NCBI GenBank assembly: GCA_942493325.1
Contig: OW818689.1
Coordinates: 5,394,001 to 5,458,000 of the forward strand
Length of the DNA: 64,000 bases
Origin: JAAFHB01 sp942493325
GTDB taxonomy: Bacteria > Bacteroidota > Bacteroidia > Bacteroidales > Prolixibacteraceae
Direction of reading: 5' to 3'
Shown here: piece after piece, positions 33,251 to 42,465 of the stretch
How the letters are laid out: every line of letters starts with the position of its first letter
Numbering within the stretch: the first letter of the stretch is position 1
Notes under the pieces: model-generated
What the model was told of the DNA's origin: nothing
The model's database searches: none
Seen by the model: only the letters and a program-made list of their open reading frames with translations
Position numbers and translations under genes: made by a program

Positions 33251-34768
33251 ATGAATAATAGAGTATATATTTTTGATACAACACTGCGGGATGGCGAGCA
33301 GGTCCCCGGTTGTCAGCTGAATACAATCGAGAAGGTCGAAGTTGCTAAAGTTCTTGAACAGCTGGGCGTCGATGTCATCGAAGCAGGTTTCCCCATCTCC
33401 AGCCCGGGCGACTTCAAGTCTGTTGTCGAAATTTCAAAGGCTGTTACCTGGCCGACCATCTGTGCCCTTACCCGCGCGGTTGAAAAAGACATTGATGTGG
33501 CGGCCGAATCGCTCAAATATGCCAAACACGGCAGGATTCATACCGGAATCGGGACCTCACCCTATCATATTCAGTATAAACTGAATTCGAACCCCGAGGA
33601 GATTCTCGCACGGGCAGTGGCCGCGGTAAAATATGCCAAAAAATATGTTGAGGATGTCGAGTTTTATGCCGAGGACGCCGGACGATCGGATAATGTGTAC
33701 CTGGCACGCGTCGTAGAGGCAGTCATCAAAGCCGGTGCCACCGTTGTGAATATCCCTGATACTACTGGTTATTGTCTGCCTGATGAATTCGGAGCGAAGA
33801 TTAAATTCCTGATGGAAAATGTTCCAAACATCGACAAGGCGATCATCTCCACCCATTGTCACAACGACCTGGGAATGGCTACTGCCAATTCGATTGCGGG
33901 TGTAATCAATGGCGCACGACAGGTGGAGGTAACCATCAACGGTATTGGCGAACGTGCCGGAAATACAGCACTCGAAGAGGTGGTAATGATCCTGCGTTCA
34001 CACAAAGAGCTTAATTTGTTTACAAACATCAATTCAAAAAATATCTATAAAACGAGCCGGTTGGTTTCGAGCCTGATGAACATGCCGGTTCAGCCCAACA
34101 AGGCAATTGTAGGCCGGAATGCCTTCTCTCATTCGAGCGGTATCCATCAGGATGGCGTGTTGAAAAACCGCGAAAACTACGAAATAATTGATCCTCTTGA
34201 GGTTGGAATCAGTGAATCGTCAATTGTGCTGACTGCCCGAAGCGGACGTGCGGCGCTTAAACACCGGCTTGAATTACTGGGAATCACACTCGAGAAAGAA
34301 AAACTCGACGAAGTTTACGAAGAGTTCCTGCTTCTTGCCGATAAGAAGAAAGATATCAAGGAAGATGATCTTCTTATGCTGGTTGGTGAACGGGTGATTA
34401 GCGAACGGCGCATTAAACTCGACTTTTTGCAGGTAGTCACCGGGAAGAATCTCGTTCCTATGGCAACAATCAGGTTAGATATTGCGGGCGAAAAATTTTC
34501 AGCGACAGAGTCCGGAAATGGTCCCGTCGATGCAGCGCTTAAAGCCGTGAAAAAAATCATTCACCGTAAAGTAACTCTCCAGGAATTTTTGATCCAGGCG
34601 ATCAACAAGGGGAGTGATGACATCGGTAAAGTTCATATGCAGGTTGAATACGATCAGAATATCTACAATGGTTTTGGCGCAAATACCGATATCATTACCG
34701 CTTCGGTCGAAGCATTTATTGATGCCATTAACAAGATTGGTAACGCAGAAAAAGCAGCAGCAAAATGA
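33251..34768 (+). CDS. leuA: 2-isopropylmalate synthase
   Basis: First step of leucine synthesis from 2-ketoisovalerate and acetyl-CoA. The 505-residue protein starts with the signature FDTTLRDGEQVPGCQL, has the metal-binding STHCHNDLGMATANS and GIGERAGNTALEEVVM segments, and a C-terminal LeuA dimer/allosteric domain (about 375-500) with VTGKNLVPMATIRLD. The first of two paralogous synthase genes in this operon; this one matches classic LeuA more closely. Confidence 0.96.
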   Translation: MNNRVYIFDTTLRDGEQVPGCQLNTIEKVEVAKVLEQLGVDVIEAGFPISSPGDFKSVVEISKAVTWPTICALTRAVEKDIDVAAESLKYAKHGRIHTGIGTSPYHIQYKLNSNPEEILARAVAAVKYAKKYVEDVEFYAEDAGRSDNVYLARVVEAVIKAGATVVNIPDTTGYCLPDEFGAKIKFLMENVPNIDKAIISTHCHNDLGMATANSIAGVINGARQVEVTINGIGERAGNTALEEVVMILRSHKELNLFTNINSKNIYKTSRLVSSLMNMPVQPNKAIVGRNAFSHSSGIHQDGVLKNRENYEIIDPLEVGISESSIVLTARSGRAALKHRLELLGITLEKEKLDEVYEEFLLLADKKKDIKEDDLLMLVGERVISERRIKLDFLQVVTGKNLVPMATIRLDIAGEKFSATESGNGPVDAALKAVKKIIHRKVTLQEFLIQAINKGSDDIGKVHMQVEYDQNIYNGFGANTDIITASVEAFIDAINKIGNAEKAAAK

Positions 34769-34790
34769 ACAATTCCTATTTTGGAATTGT
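34769..34790 (+). repeat. hairpin between leuA and leuC
   Basis: ACAATTCC (34769-34776) and GGAATTGT (34783-34790) pair around a six-base loop right after the leuA stop. No T run follows, so it is more likely a processing or stability element than a terminator. Confidence 0.55.
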
Positions 34791-34814
34791 AATAATTCAG
34801 TAAATAAATAAATT

Positions 34815-36218
34815 ATGATTTTGGAACCAAAAACGCTTTTTGATAAAATCTGGGATAGCCATGTGGTTAAACAGGTAAAAGACGGTCCCGATGTATTGTA
34901 TATCGACAGGCATTTCATTCATGAAGTAACTAGTCCTGTCGCTTTTTTAGGTTTGGAAAAGAGAGGAATGAAAGTTTTCCGGCCTCAGAATACGATTGCG
35001 ACTCCCGACCATAATGTACCGACAATTGATCAGCATCTTCCTATCAAAGAGGAACTTTCGCGTGCACAGGTAGAGATGCTAAAACAGAATTGTGCCAAAA
35101 ATGGTATCGAGTTGTATGGTCTTGACCATCAGTATCATGGAATTGTCCATATTATAGGGCCTGAATTAGGAATTACCCAGCCGGGTATGACCATCGTTTG
35201 TGGCGACAGTCACACCTCAACACATGGTGCCTTCGGCAGTATTGCTTTCGGAATCGGAACCAGCGAGGTCGAAATGGTATTCGCAAGCCAGTGTATCCTT
35301 CAGCCAAAACCCAAAAAGATGCGCATCAGTGTCGAGGGGAAATTACAAAATGCCGTTACCGCTAAAGATATCGCGCTCTATGTTATTTCCAAAATTTCGA
35401 CCTCGGGTGGAACAGGTCATTTTATCGAATTTGCGGGTTCTTCAATCCGTGACCTGTCGATGGAAGGACGGATGACACTGTGCAATATGAGTATCGAATG
35501 TGGAGCACGAGGAGGGATGATTGCCCCGGACGAAGTGACTTATTCCTATATAAAAGGGCGTGAATTTGCGCCTAAAGGTGAGGATTGGGAAAAACAACTG
35601 GCAATCTGGAAACAACTTAAATCAGATGATGATGCTGTCTTTGATGCTGAATACCAGTTTGATGCATCCGATATCGAACCAATGATAACTTATGGTACAA
35701 ATCCCGGAATGGGAATGAGTGTCAACGGTACTATTCCTACAGGAGAGAATCTCATGGGGTCGGATCGTATTACATTTAGTAAGTCATTGGAATACATGGG
35801 TTTCAATCCGGGGGAAAAAATTAAGGGTAAAAAAGTTGATTATGTTTTTATTGGCAGTTGTACCAATGGGCGTATTGAAGATTTCAGGCTCTTTGCCGAC
35901 TTTATAAAGGGGAAGAAGAAAAGCGATTCCGTAATAGCGTGGATTGTTCCGGGTTCAAAGAAAGTGGAACAGCAAATCAGGGAAGAAGGTCTGGTCGAAA
36001 TTTTCGAGGCTGCCGGTTTTGCGCTTCGCCAGCCTGGCTGTTCAGCTTGCCTGGCTATGAATGAAGACAAAATCCCTGAGGGTAAATATGCCGTATCAAC
36101 CTCAAACCGGAACTTCGAAGGCCGGCAGGGACCCGGTGCGCGCACCATGCTTGCCAGCCCTTTAATGGCTGCCGCGGCTGCTATTACCGGAGTAGTTACC
36201 GATCCCCGGGAGATATAA
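34815..36218 (+). CDS. leuC: 3-isopropylmalate dehydratase, large subunit
   Basis: Isomerises 2- to 3-isopropylmalate together with LeuD. The 467-residue protein has CGDSHTSTHGAFGSIAFGIG and the cluster-ligand segments IGSCTNGRIEDFR and QPGCSACLAMN for the 4Fe-4S cluster. Family length is normal. leuD follows after 105 bases, which are filled by a palindromic repeat. Confidence 0.97.
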   Translation: MILEPKTLFDKIWDSHVVKQVKDGPDVLYIDRHFIHEVTSPVAFLGLEKRGMKVFRPQNTIATPDHNVPTIDQHLPIKEELSRAQVEMLKQNCAKNGIELYGLDHQYHGIVHIIGPELGITQPGMTIVCGDSHTSTHGAFGSIAFGIGTSEVEMVFASQCILQPKPKKMRISVEGKLQNAVTAKDIALYVISKISTSGGTGHFIEFAGSSIRDLSMEGRMTLCNMSIECGARGGMIAPDEVTYSYIKGREFAPKGEDWEKQLAIWKQLKSDDDAVFDAEYQFDASDIEPMITYGTNPGMGMSVNGTIPTGENLMGSDRITFSKSLEYMGFNPGEKIKGKKVDYVFIGSCTNGRIEDFRLFADFIKGKKKSDSVIAWIVPGSKKVEQQIREEGLVEIFEAAGFALRQPGCSACLAMNEDKIPEGKYAVSTSNRNFEGRQGPGARTMLASPLMAAAAAITGVVTDPREI

Positions 36219-36230
36219 TCAATTAGGATT

Positions 36231-36318
36231 TATGATTTAGGATTTATGATTTTGTAAATCATAAATCCTAAATCATAATTCGTAATTCGTAATTCGTAAT
36301 TCATAAATCGTAATTAAT
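36231..36318. repeat. palindrome plus AATTCGT tandem repeats between leuC and leuD
   Basis: Positions 36231-36252 and 36256-36277 are perfect inverted repeats of 22 bases with a three-base loop (built from TTTATGATTTAGGA units). They are followed by three to four copies of AATTCGT (36278-36299) and a degenerate copy. The structure lies inside an operon and is not a canonical terminator as no T run follows. Related AATTCG-rich repeats occur at 46814-46890 and 58041-58111. Confidence 0.8.
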
Positions 36319-36323
36319 AAGAA

Positions 36324-36911
36324 ATGGCTATAGAAAAATTCCATAAACTGGTCAGTACAGTTGTTCCGCTTCCCATTGAGAATGTTGATACAGACCAGAT
36401 TATTCCTGCCCGGTTCCTCAAAGCGGTGGAACGAAAAGGATTTGGAGATAATCTTTTCAGGGATTGGCGTTACAAAAAAGATGGTACGCCAAATCCTGAT
36501 TTCGTATTGAATAATCCACGGTATTCGGGAAAAATATTGGTGGCCGGAAAAAATTTTGGTAGTGGTTCGAGCCGCGAACATGCTGCCTGGGCAGTATATG
36601 ATGCCGGGTTCCGCGTTGTCGTTTCAAGTTTCTTTGCCGATATTTTTAAAAGCAATGTATTGAATAACGGGCTGCTCCCTGTACAGGTTCCGGATGCATT
36701 CCTTGATGAAATATTCCAGACTGTCGAAGCCGATCCGTCAGCCGAATTTGAGGTCGATCTCGAAAGTCAGACCATCCGTAACCTGAAAGCAGGGATGAGT
36801 GTTAATTTTGATATCAATCCCTATAAAAGAGAATGCCTGCTGAATGGCTATGATGATATCGATTTTCTGTTAAGTCTGAAAGAGGAGATCATTGCGTTTG
36901 AACAGGCTTAA
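36324..36911 (+). CDS. leuD: 3-isopropylmalate dehydratase, small subunit
   Basis: Partner of LeuC. The 195-residue protein has the conserved N-terminus PLPIENVDTDQIIPARFLK and the substrate-binding GKNFGSGSSREHAAWAV. Normal family length. The next gene, a second synthase, starts 18 bases downstream. Confidence 0.97.
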   Translation: MAIEKFHKLVSTVVPLPIENVDTDQIIPARFLKAVERKGFGDNLFRDWRYKKDGTPNPDFVLNNPRYSGKILVAGKNFGSGSSREHAAWAVYDAGFRVVVSSFFADIFKSNVLNNGLLPVQVPDAFLDEIFQTVEADPSAEFEVDLESQTIRNLKAGMSVNFDINPYKRECLLNGYDDIDFLLSLKEEIIAFEQA

Positions 36912-36929
36912 TTTCATAAAGGTTCATTC

Positions 36930-38471
36930 GTGAACACAAATAAAGAGCATATGGTTTATATCATGGATACTACCCTGAGGGATGGTGAACAAACCTCAGG
37001 AGTCTCCTTTTCCGAGCTGGAAAAGTTGAACATTGCCAAAATACTACTGGAGGAACTTCGGATCGATTATATTGAAGTCGCCTCTGCGCGTGTTTCAAAC
37101 GGAGAGCTGCGGGGAGCCAAAAAAGTGCTCGATTGGGCCAGTAAGGCTGGTTATCTCGAACGGGTAGAGATTCTTGGCTTTGTTGACGGGAAGACTTCCC
37201 TCGAATGGATCGCGGGTGCGGGAGGAAAGGTGATGAACCTGTTGGTCAAGGGGTCGCTGAGACATGTCACACAACAACTTAAAAAAACTCCCGAAGAGCA
37301 TCTTTCCGGTATTAAAAGTTCATTGCAACTGGCCGAAACGATGGGGATCAGGGTAAATGTTTACCTCGAAGACTGGTCGAACGGGATGAGGCATTCTCCC
37401 GAATATGTCGATTTTATGCTCCAGGGTCTCAGATCCGAAAAAATAGGACGCGTGATGTTACCCGATACCCTGGGAATATTAAATCCCACCGAAACTTTCA
37501 ATTTCTGTTCTTCGATGATCAGTAAGTTTCCGGAGCTGCGTTTCGACTTCCATGCCCATAACGATTACGATCTCGCGATTGCCAACGTGGATGCAGCTAT
37601 TCGCGCCGGAATAAAAACCATTCATACTACGGTGAATGGCCTTGGAGAACGGGCTGGCAATGCACCTCTCTCGAGTGTAATAGCTTTGCTGAACGATCAG
37701 CTTAAGCTCCCAAACTCGGTTAATGAGCGGAAGTTAAGCCTTGCAAGCCGTATCGTCGAAAATTTTTCTGGGATACGTGTGCCCGGCAATAAACCGATTA
37801 TTGGTGAAAATGTCTTTACTCAATGCAGTGGCATCCATGCTGATGGAGATAATAAGGATCAGCTTTATTTCAACGATTTACTTCCCGAACGATTTGGGAG
37901 AATCCGGAAATACGCGCTGGGTAAGACCTCCGGAAAAGCGAATATTGCCAAAAATCTTGAGGATATCGGAATACGTCTCGATCCCGAAGACCTGAAACGG
38001 GTTACTGATAAGATAATTGAACTGGCAGACAAAAAAGAAGCGGTTACTTCTGACGATCTCCCTTATATCCTGTCGGATGTACTCAAAAGCGAATCGGTAA
38101 ACGAGAAAATCAGGTTGCGCAATTACGCAATATCGCATGCCCTGGGTCTTAAGCCAATGGCTACTGTGTCGATCGAAGTGGATGGACAGGTTTTTGAGGA
38201 AGGCTCCTCGGGCGACGGGCAGTACGATGCTTTTATGAATGCTTTGCGTCGGATCTATCATAAACAGAACAAACAGTTTCCTGCACTTATCGATTATGTG
38301 GTCACAATTCCTCCGGGAGGAAAAACTGATGCGCTTGTCGAAACTTTGATTACCTGGAAAATGGGCCGCGAATTTAAAACCCGCGGACTCGATCCTGATC
38401 AGACCGCCGCTGCCATCAAAGCCACAATGAAGATGCTTAATATCATCGAAAACGATAACCAGATGTTCTAG
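36930..38471 (+). CDS. second 2-isopropylmalate/citramalate synthase-like enzyme
   Basis: A 513-residue paralogue of LeuA with MDTTLRDGEQTSGVSFSE, the metal motif DFHAHNDYDLAIANVDA, TVNGLGERAGNAPL and a C-terminal LeuA-dimer-type regulatory domain (about 385-505). It differs clearly from the leuA at 33251. Paralogues of this type are often citramalate synthases, which make isoleucine precursors from pyruvate and acetyl-CoA without threonine, and no ilvA gene is in the window; both facts favour CimA but do not prove it. The GTG at 36930 is the start used here; ATG 36951 (residue 8) is equally likely. Confidence 0.85.
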   Translation: MNTNKEHMVYIMDTTLRDGEQTSGVSFSELEKLNIAKILLEELRIDYIEVASARVSNGELRGAKKVLDWASKAGYLERVEILGFVDGKTSLEWIAGAGGKVMNLLVKGSLRHVTQQLKKTPEEHLSGIKSSLQLAETMGIRVNVYLEDWSNGMRHSPEYVDFMLQGLRSEKIGRVMLPDTLGILNPTETFNFCSSMISKFPELRFDFHAHNDYDLAIANVDAAIRAGIKTIHTTVNGLGERAGNAPLSSVIALLNDQLKLPNSVNERKLSLASRIVENFSGIRVPGNKPIIGENVFTQCSGIHADGDNKDQLYFNDLLPERFGRIRKYALGKTSGKANIAKNLEDIGIRLDPEDLKRVTDKIIELADKKEAVTSDDLPYILSDVLKSESVNEKIRLRNYAISHALGLKPMATVSIEVDGQVFEEGSSGDGQYDAFMNALRRIYHKQNKQFPALIDYVVTIPPGGKTDALVETLITWKMGREFKTRGLDPDQTAAAIKATMKMLNIIENDNQMF

Positions 38472-38625
38472 CGGCTTGCTGCTGGTGGCTGGCGGCTTGC
38501 AACTAGCAACTAGCAACTGGCAACTGGCAACTGGCAACTGGCGACTGGCAACTGGCTGTTGGCGGCTGGTCCCCACCCTTCGGGAGCGACTGGCGGCTGG
38601 TAACTGGCAACTGGCTGTTCGTGCT
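38472..38625. repeat. CAACTGG-type degenerate tandem repeat, left flank
   Basis: Runs of GCAACTGGCAACTGG and variants fill the space after the second synthase gene. CTGGCGGCTTGCAACT at 38489-38504 is repeated exactly, inverted, at 39063-39078 beyond the four-helix-bundle gene, and in part at 60110-60121 upstream of ilvC. Confidence 0.85.
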
Positions 38626-38655
38626 AAATTGAAATAGTGTTTGTAAAAATGAAGT

Positions 38656-39015
38656 ATGTCTTACAAGAACTTAGAAATATGGCAGTTGGCGAGAGAGGTG
38701 GCGATTGAGATTCATAAAATGAGTCTCGAACAACTACCCAAATTTGAACAGTTTGAAACTGTACAGCAAATTCGCCGTTCTTCCAAAAGCACACGTTCAA
38801 CAATTGTTGAAGGTTATGGCAGAAGAACATATCAGGCTGAATATTTTATGTTTCTGACCTATGCCATCGCTTCAAACGATGAAACGACGGATCATCTGGA
38901 ATCACTTTTTGAAACAGGTTCCCTTCAGGATGCAGAAAAATACAATCAAATCCATGATAAATGTGAATTATTGGGTAAAAAACTCAATAACTTTATAAAA
39001 CACTTTGAAAGATAA
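38656..39015 (+). CDS. four-helix-bundle protein (23S rRNA-intervening-sequence type)
   Basis: A 119-residue protein beginning SYKNLEIWQLAREVAIEIHKMS, with RRSSKSTRSTIVEGYGRRTYQAEYFMFLTYAIAS in the middle: the signature of the S23 ribosomal-protein/IVS-encoded four-helix-bundle family (TIGR02436). These are found inside 23S rRNA intervening sequences and next to mobile elements, and are related to the Avd subunit of diversity-generating retroelements; the function is not settled. Here the gene is lodged inside the leucine operon between inverted copies of CTGGCGGCTTGCAACT, which suggests it came in with the repeats. Confidence 0.9.
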   Translation: MSYKNLEIWQLAREVAIEIHKMSLEQLPKFEQFETVQQIRRSSKSTRSTIVEGYGRRTYQAEYFMFLTYAIASNDETTDHLESLFETGSLQDAEKYNQIHDKCELLGKKLNNFIKHFER

Positions 39016-39050
39016 CCAGAAATAATCATCGAACTCTATCTTTGCACGAT

Positions 39051-39085
39051 TTGCAAGCTGCCAGTTGCAAGCCGCCAGTAGCCTT
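39051..39085. repeat. inverted copy of the CTGGCGG repeat, right flank
   Basis: AGTTGCAAGCCGCCAG (39063-39078) is the exact reverse complement of 38489-38504. It lies between the four-helix-bundle gene and leuB. Confidence 0.85.
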
Positions 39086-39146
39086 TCTTGAGGGCACCCG
39101 ATTGATTGATCAAATAACAGTTACAAATTATAATTCACATCCAATA

Positions 39147-40217
39147 ATGAAGCTTAACATTGCTGTATTGCCCGGTGACGGAATCGGGCCTGAAATTGTA
39201 GAACAGGCGCTTCGCGTCACACAGGTAATTTGTCGGAAATTTGGTCACGAACTGGTAACACACACTGCACTCGTCGGTGCTGCCGCGATCGATCAGGTCG
39301 GTAACCCGTACCCGGACGAAACGCACAACCTGTGTATGAATTCCGACGCCGTACTCTTTGGCGCCATCGGTCATCCACGTTTCGATAACGACCCCTCTGC
39401 CAAAGTTCGACCTGAACAAGGCTTACTGGCGATGCGAAAAAAACTGGGCTTATACGCCAATATCCGGCCGATTATCATCTTTGAATCGCTGATCGATAAA
39501 GCCCCTTTAAAAAGAGATCGTGTCGAAGGGGTCGATTTTGTAGCCATCCGCGAATTAACCGGTGGTATTTATTTCGGACAGCCACAAGGTCGCTCCGAAG
39601 ATGGCAATACGGCATACGACTCATCGGTATACACACGCATGGAAGTTGAACGCATCCTTGAACTCGCGTTCCAGTTTGCGATGAAACGACGTAAAAAACT
39701 TACAGTGGTCGATAAAGCTAATGTTTTGGCCACTTCAAGGTTATGGCGTCAGATTGCCAAAGAAATGGAACCTAACTTCCCGGAAGTTGAAGTTGATTAT
39801 ATGTTTGTTGACAATGCTGCCATGCAAATTATTCAATGGCCAAAGCGTTTTGACGTAATGGTTACCGAAAACATGTTCGGCGATATTCTCACTGATGAAG
39901 CCAGCGTTATTTCAGGTTCAATGGGACTTTTACCTTCGGCCTCCATCGGTATTCATACGTCAGTGTTTGAGCCTATCCATGGATCATACCCGCAGGCGGC
40001 CGGTAAAAATATTGCCAATCCCTGTGCCACAATTCTCTCTGCTGCGATGATGTTCGAATATGCGTTCTCCCTGATGCAGGAGGGTGCTTTGATCCGCAAG
40101 GCTGTTGAGGCTTCAATAGTTGCAGGAGCAGTTACGGAAGATCTTACTGACGATAAATCCAGTGCGCTAAGTACCACTGCGGTGGGTGACTGGATTGTTA
40201 ATTACCTGGGTAATTAA
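39147..40217 (+). CDS. leuB: 3-isopropylmalate dehydrogenase
   Basis: Oxidatively decarboxylates 3-isopropylmalate. The 356-residue protein starts MKLNIAVLPGDGIGPEIV; I chose the ATG at 39147 because the longer frame runs into the repeat region. Recognisable motifs are FGAIGHPRFDND, RPEQGLLAMRKKLGLYANIRP, RELTGGIYFG, the substrate Asp/Lys in VDKANVLATSRLWR and VTENMFGDILTDEASVISGSMGLLPSAS, and the NAD-binding EPIHGSYPQAAGKNIANP. It is separated from the rest of the operon by the repeat-flanked insertion; TATCTTTG at 39037-39044 could give it a promoter of its own. Confidence 0.96.
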   Translation: MKLNIAVLPGDGIGPEIVEQALRVTQVICRKFGHELVTHTALVGAAAIDQVGNPYPDETHNLCMNSDAVLFGAIGHPRFDNDPSAKVRPEQGLLAMRKKLGLYANIRPIIIFESLIDKAPLKRDRVEGVDFVAIRELTGGIYFGQPQGRSEDGNTAYDSSVYTRMEVERILELAFQFAMKRRKKLTVVDKANVLATSRLWRQIAKEMEPNFPEVEVDYMFVDNAAMQIIQWPKRFDVMVTENMFGDILTDEASVISGSMGLLPSASIGIHTSVFEPIHGSYPQAAGKNIANPCATILSAAMMFEYAFSLMQEGALIRKAVEASIVAGAVTEDLTDDKSSALSTTAVGDWIVNYLGN

Positions 40218-40283
40218 AACTGATAAAAAGCTAAGATCAGGTCTTCCGGTCAAAGGTCACGATTCCCGGAAAAACATATGTGA

Positions 40284-40317
40284 GCGGGATATTTCAGTCT
40301 GAAGTATCCCGCTTTTT
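40284..40317 (+). terminator. terminator of the ilv-leu operon
   Basis: GCGGGATA (40284-40291) pairs with TATCCCGC (40305-40312), with an extra inner TTCAG/CTGAA stem, followed by five T. Confidence 0.85.
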
Positions 40318-40399
40318 GTATTGAATCAACCTGATCTGGAGTGTTTGGATAATTATAAAATGTATTTTAATATGATGATTTTCAAATCTTTTTTATCAT

Positions 40400-40407
40400 T
40401 ATATTTG
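40400..40407 (+). promoter_or_regulatory. -7 element upstream of the DUF2157 gene
   Basis: TATATTTG fits the -7 consensus. Transcription would begin a few bases later, after the first ATG at 40410, which argues for the ATG at 40458 as the true start of the DUF2157 gene. No convincing -33 element. Confidence 0.4.
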
Positions 40408-40457
40408 AAATGTCAATTGGAGTACACTTAAACCAACCAAACAATATTTTGAAGCCT

Positions 40458-41408
40458 ATGATAAATATTGACCGAACCACCATCCACATCCTGAGCAGGC
40501 ACAGCAACTGGCCTGAAGCCAGGGTTGGCGAATTGCTTAAGGACAAAGTCTACAATAGCCTCCATTCATGGAAAATGTTTCTGCGGCTGTTTTTCATTAC
40601 ACTTGGCGTTGGCTTTACCACCTCGGGGATTATCTTTTTCTTTGCCTATAATTGGGTTGACCTGCACAAGTTTGTTAAAATTGGGTTGATCGAAGGATTA
40701 ATCGTTATTACAACTCTTGTGGTACTGTTTTCAAAATTTAACCCGGTAGTAAAGCACGTCCTGCTTACAGGATCTGCCGTTTTGGTGGGAGCTTTAATTG
40801 CCGTTTTTGGACAAATCTATCAGACCGGAGCCAACGCCTACGATTTCTTTTTATTGTGGACGGTTTTTGTCACCCTGTGGGTTGTGGTTTCGGATTTTGC
40901 ACCTTTATGGCTGATCTGGATTATTTTAATCAACACAACCCTCTTTTTATATGCTCAGCAAGTCGCCTTTCACTGGTCTGAAGTCGTGGTCTTCACCGTG
41001 CATTTTATGCTCAATACTTTGTTGTTAATTCTGTTTATCGGACTTTCGAAACGAACTTCAATTAACATTCCTAACTGGTTTACCAATACTATCGCCCTTG
41101 GTGCCGTTACTTTTTCGACTATCGGCATCGCGATTGGGATTTTTGGAGACTTTCAGCAATCCTTTGTCCTGTTAAACATACTGGCAGCGATTTTCTATTC
41201 TTTAGGAATTATTTACGGATACCTTACGAAGAACCGGTTTTACCTCGCTATTGTGGCATTGAGTCTTATCATTATCCTTTCATCGTTATTGGTTGAAATA
41301 TCCGACTATGAAGGGATGCTATTACTGATCAGCCTGTTTATTATCGGGAGTGTGACTTTTGTAATCAGCAATCTGATGAAAATTCAAAAAAAATGGGACA
41401 ATGGTTAA
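40458..41408 (+). CDS. DUF2157 membrane protein
   Basis: A 316-residue protein (332 if the ATG at 40410 is used). The first 45 residues are soluble; about eight to ten transmembrane helices follow. The helix FLRLFFITLGVGFTTSGIIFFFAYNW and the soluble start are typical of DUF2157. It overlaps the DUF4401 gene by eight bases, and a GDYXXLXY gene comes next: this trio is a conserved unit in many bacteria with unknown biochemical role, probably a membrane complex. Confidence 0.85.
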   Translation: MINIDRTTIHILSRHSNWPEARVGELLKDKVYNSLHSWKMFLRLFFITLGVGFTTSGIIFFFAYNWVDLHKFVKIGLIEGLIVITTLVVLFSKFNPVVKHVLLTGSAVLVGALIAVFGQIYQTGANAYDFFLLWTVFVTLWVVVSDFAPLWLIWIILINTTLFLYAQQVAFHWSEVVVFTVHFMLNTLLLILFIGLSKRTSINIPNWFTNTIALGAVTFSTIGIAIGIFGDFQQSFVLLNILAAIFYSLGIIYGYLTKNRFYLAIVALSLIIILSSLLVEISDYEGMLLLISLFIIGSVTFVISNLMKIQKKWDNG

Positions 41409-42465
41409 AGAACAGGAAATAAAAGAATTGCTTGATCTGCTTAAGATGTCTGAAGGGATTGAATTTAAGTATGATGAGGAAGCAATTGTCACTGAGATTC
41501 ACAAAAACGATACCGATAAAACTGGCCTGGCTATAAAAATACTTTCCATTTTAGGGGGATTCCTGGCAACGTTGGCCTTTATGGGATTTTTACTGGCTGC
41601 CGGATTATACGATTCTGAAATCGGAATGGTAATTTTCGGTACAGGTTTTATTGCAGGAGCTATTGTGTTGAATAAACAATACGATAAAGTAATCATTGAC
41701 ACAACTTCCATTTCTGTTTTTGTAATCGGATTTGTCCTGCTGGGCTTTGGTTTGAATCAGCTGAAGATGGATGAACACCTGGTCAGCCTCCTTTTTTTAA
41801 TCATTGCCGCAGGTGCTATAGTAATCACCCGGAACTATATCCTATCCTTTATCTCAGTGCTGATTATGGCTGGCAGTATTTTATCACTGATGATTATGGA
41901 TGAAAATTACAATCCCGTGCATTTATACATTGCCGCATCAGCATTATTACTCTCGTGGTGGATGCTTAAGGAGTCACTGATTATCACACGATGGAAAAAT
42001 TTTTCAATCCTTTATGATCCCATCCGGATCGGACTGATATTTTCGTTACTGATTGGTTTGATCATGGTCGGGAAACGGGGAATGGTTCCGTTATCGTCAG
42101 ATTATGTCTGGTTATCGTCCATCGCAACAATTCCGATTGTATTTTATCTGGTCAACAGGATTCTTGACACACTGGCTATAAAAAATCAACAGGATAAAAT
42201 AGTTATTTTTTGCTTAAGCGCGTTCATCCTGTTGCCTACGGCCTTCGCTCCGTCGATATCAGGTGCGCTGCTGATCATTCTGCTGAGTTATTTTGTGAAT
42301 TACAGGACAGGACTTGCTGTGGGTATTATCTCGCTGATTTATTTCATCTCACAATATTATTACGATCTTACTTTTACCTTGCTGGTGAAATCGGGTATCT
42401 TGTTTTTATCCGGAATTTTATTTCTGTTGTTTTATTATCTGACTACTAAAACGAGGAGATCATGA
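41401..42465 (+). CDS. DUF4401 membrane protein
   Basis: A 354-residue polytopic protein with about ten transmembrane helices after a charged N-terminal stretch of about 40 residues. Pattern and position next to DUF2157 and GDYXXLXY genes identify it as DUF4401. Its start overlaps the preceding gene by eight bases and its stop overlaps the next start by four, so the three are translationally coupled. Confidence 0.85.
   Translation: MVKEQEIKELLDLLKMSEGIEFKYDEEAIVTEIHKNDTDKTGLAIKILSILGGFLATLAFMGFLLAAGLYDSEIGMVIFGTGFIAGAIVLNKQYDKVIIDTTSISVFVIGFVLLGFGLNQLKMDEHLVSLLFLIIAAGAIVITRNYILSFISVLIMAGSILSLMIMDENYNPVHLYIAASALLLSWWMLKESLIITRWKNFSILYDPIRIGLIFSLLIGLIMVGKRGMVPLSSDYVWLSSIATIPIVFYLVNRILDTLAIKNQQDKIVIFCLSAFILLPTAFAPSISGALLIILLSYFVNYRTGLAVGIISLIYFISQYYYDLTFTLLVKSGILFLSGILFLLFYYLTTKTRRS

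Noticed and set aside
38472..38625. CRISPR or tandem minisatellite coding for protein
   Set aside because: Units are of irregular length (6-8 bases), without unique spacers and without an open frame that continues into a gene.
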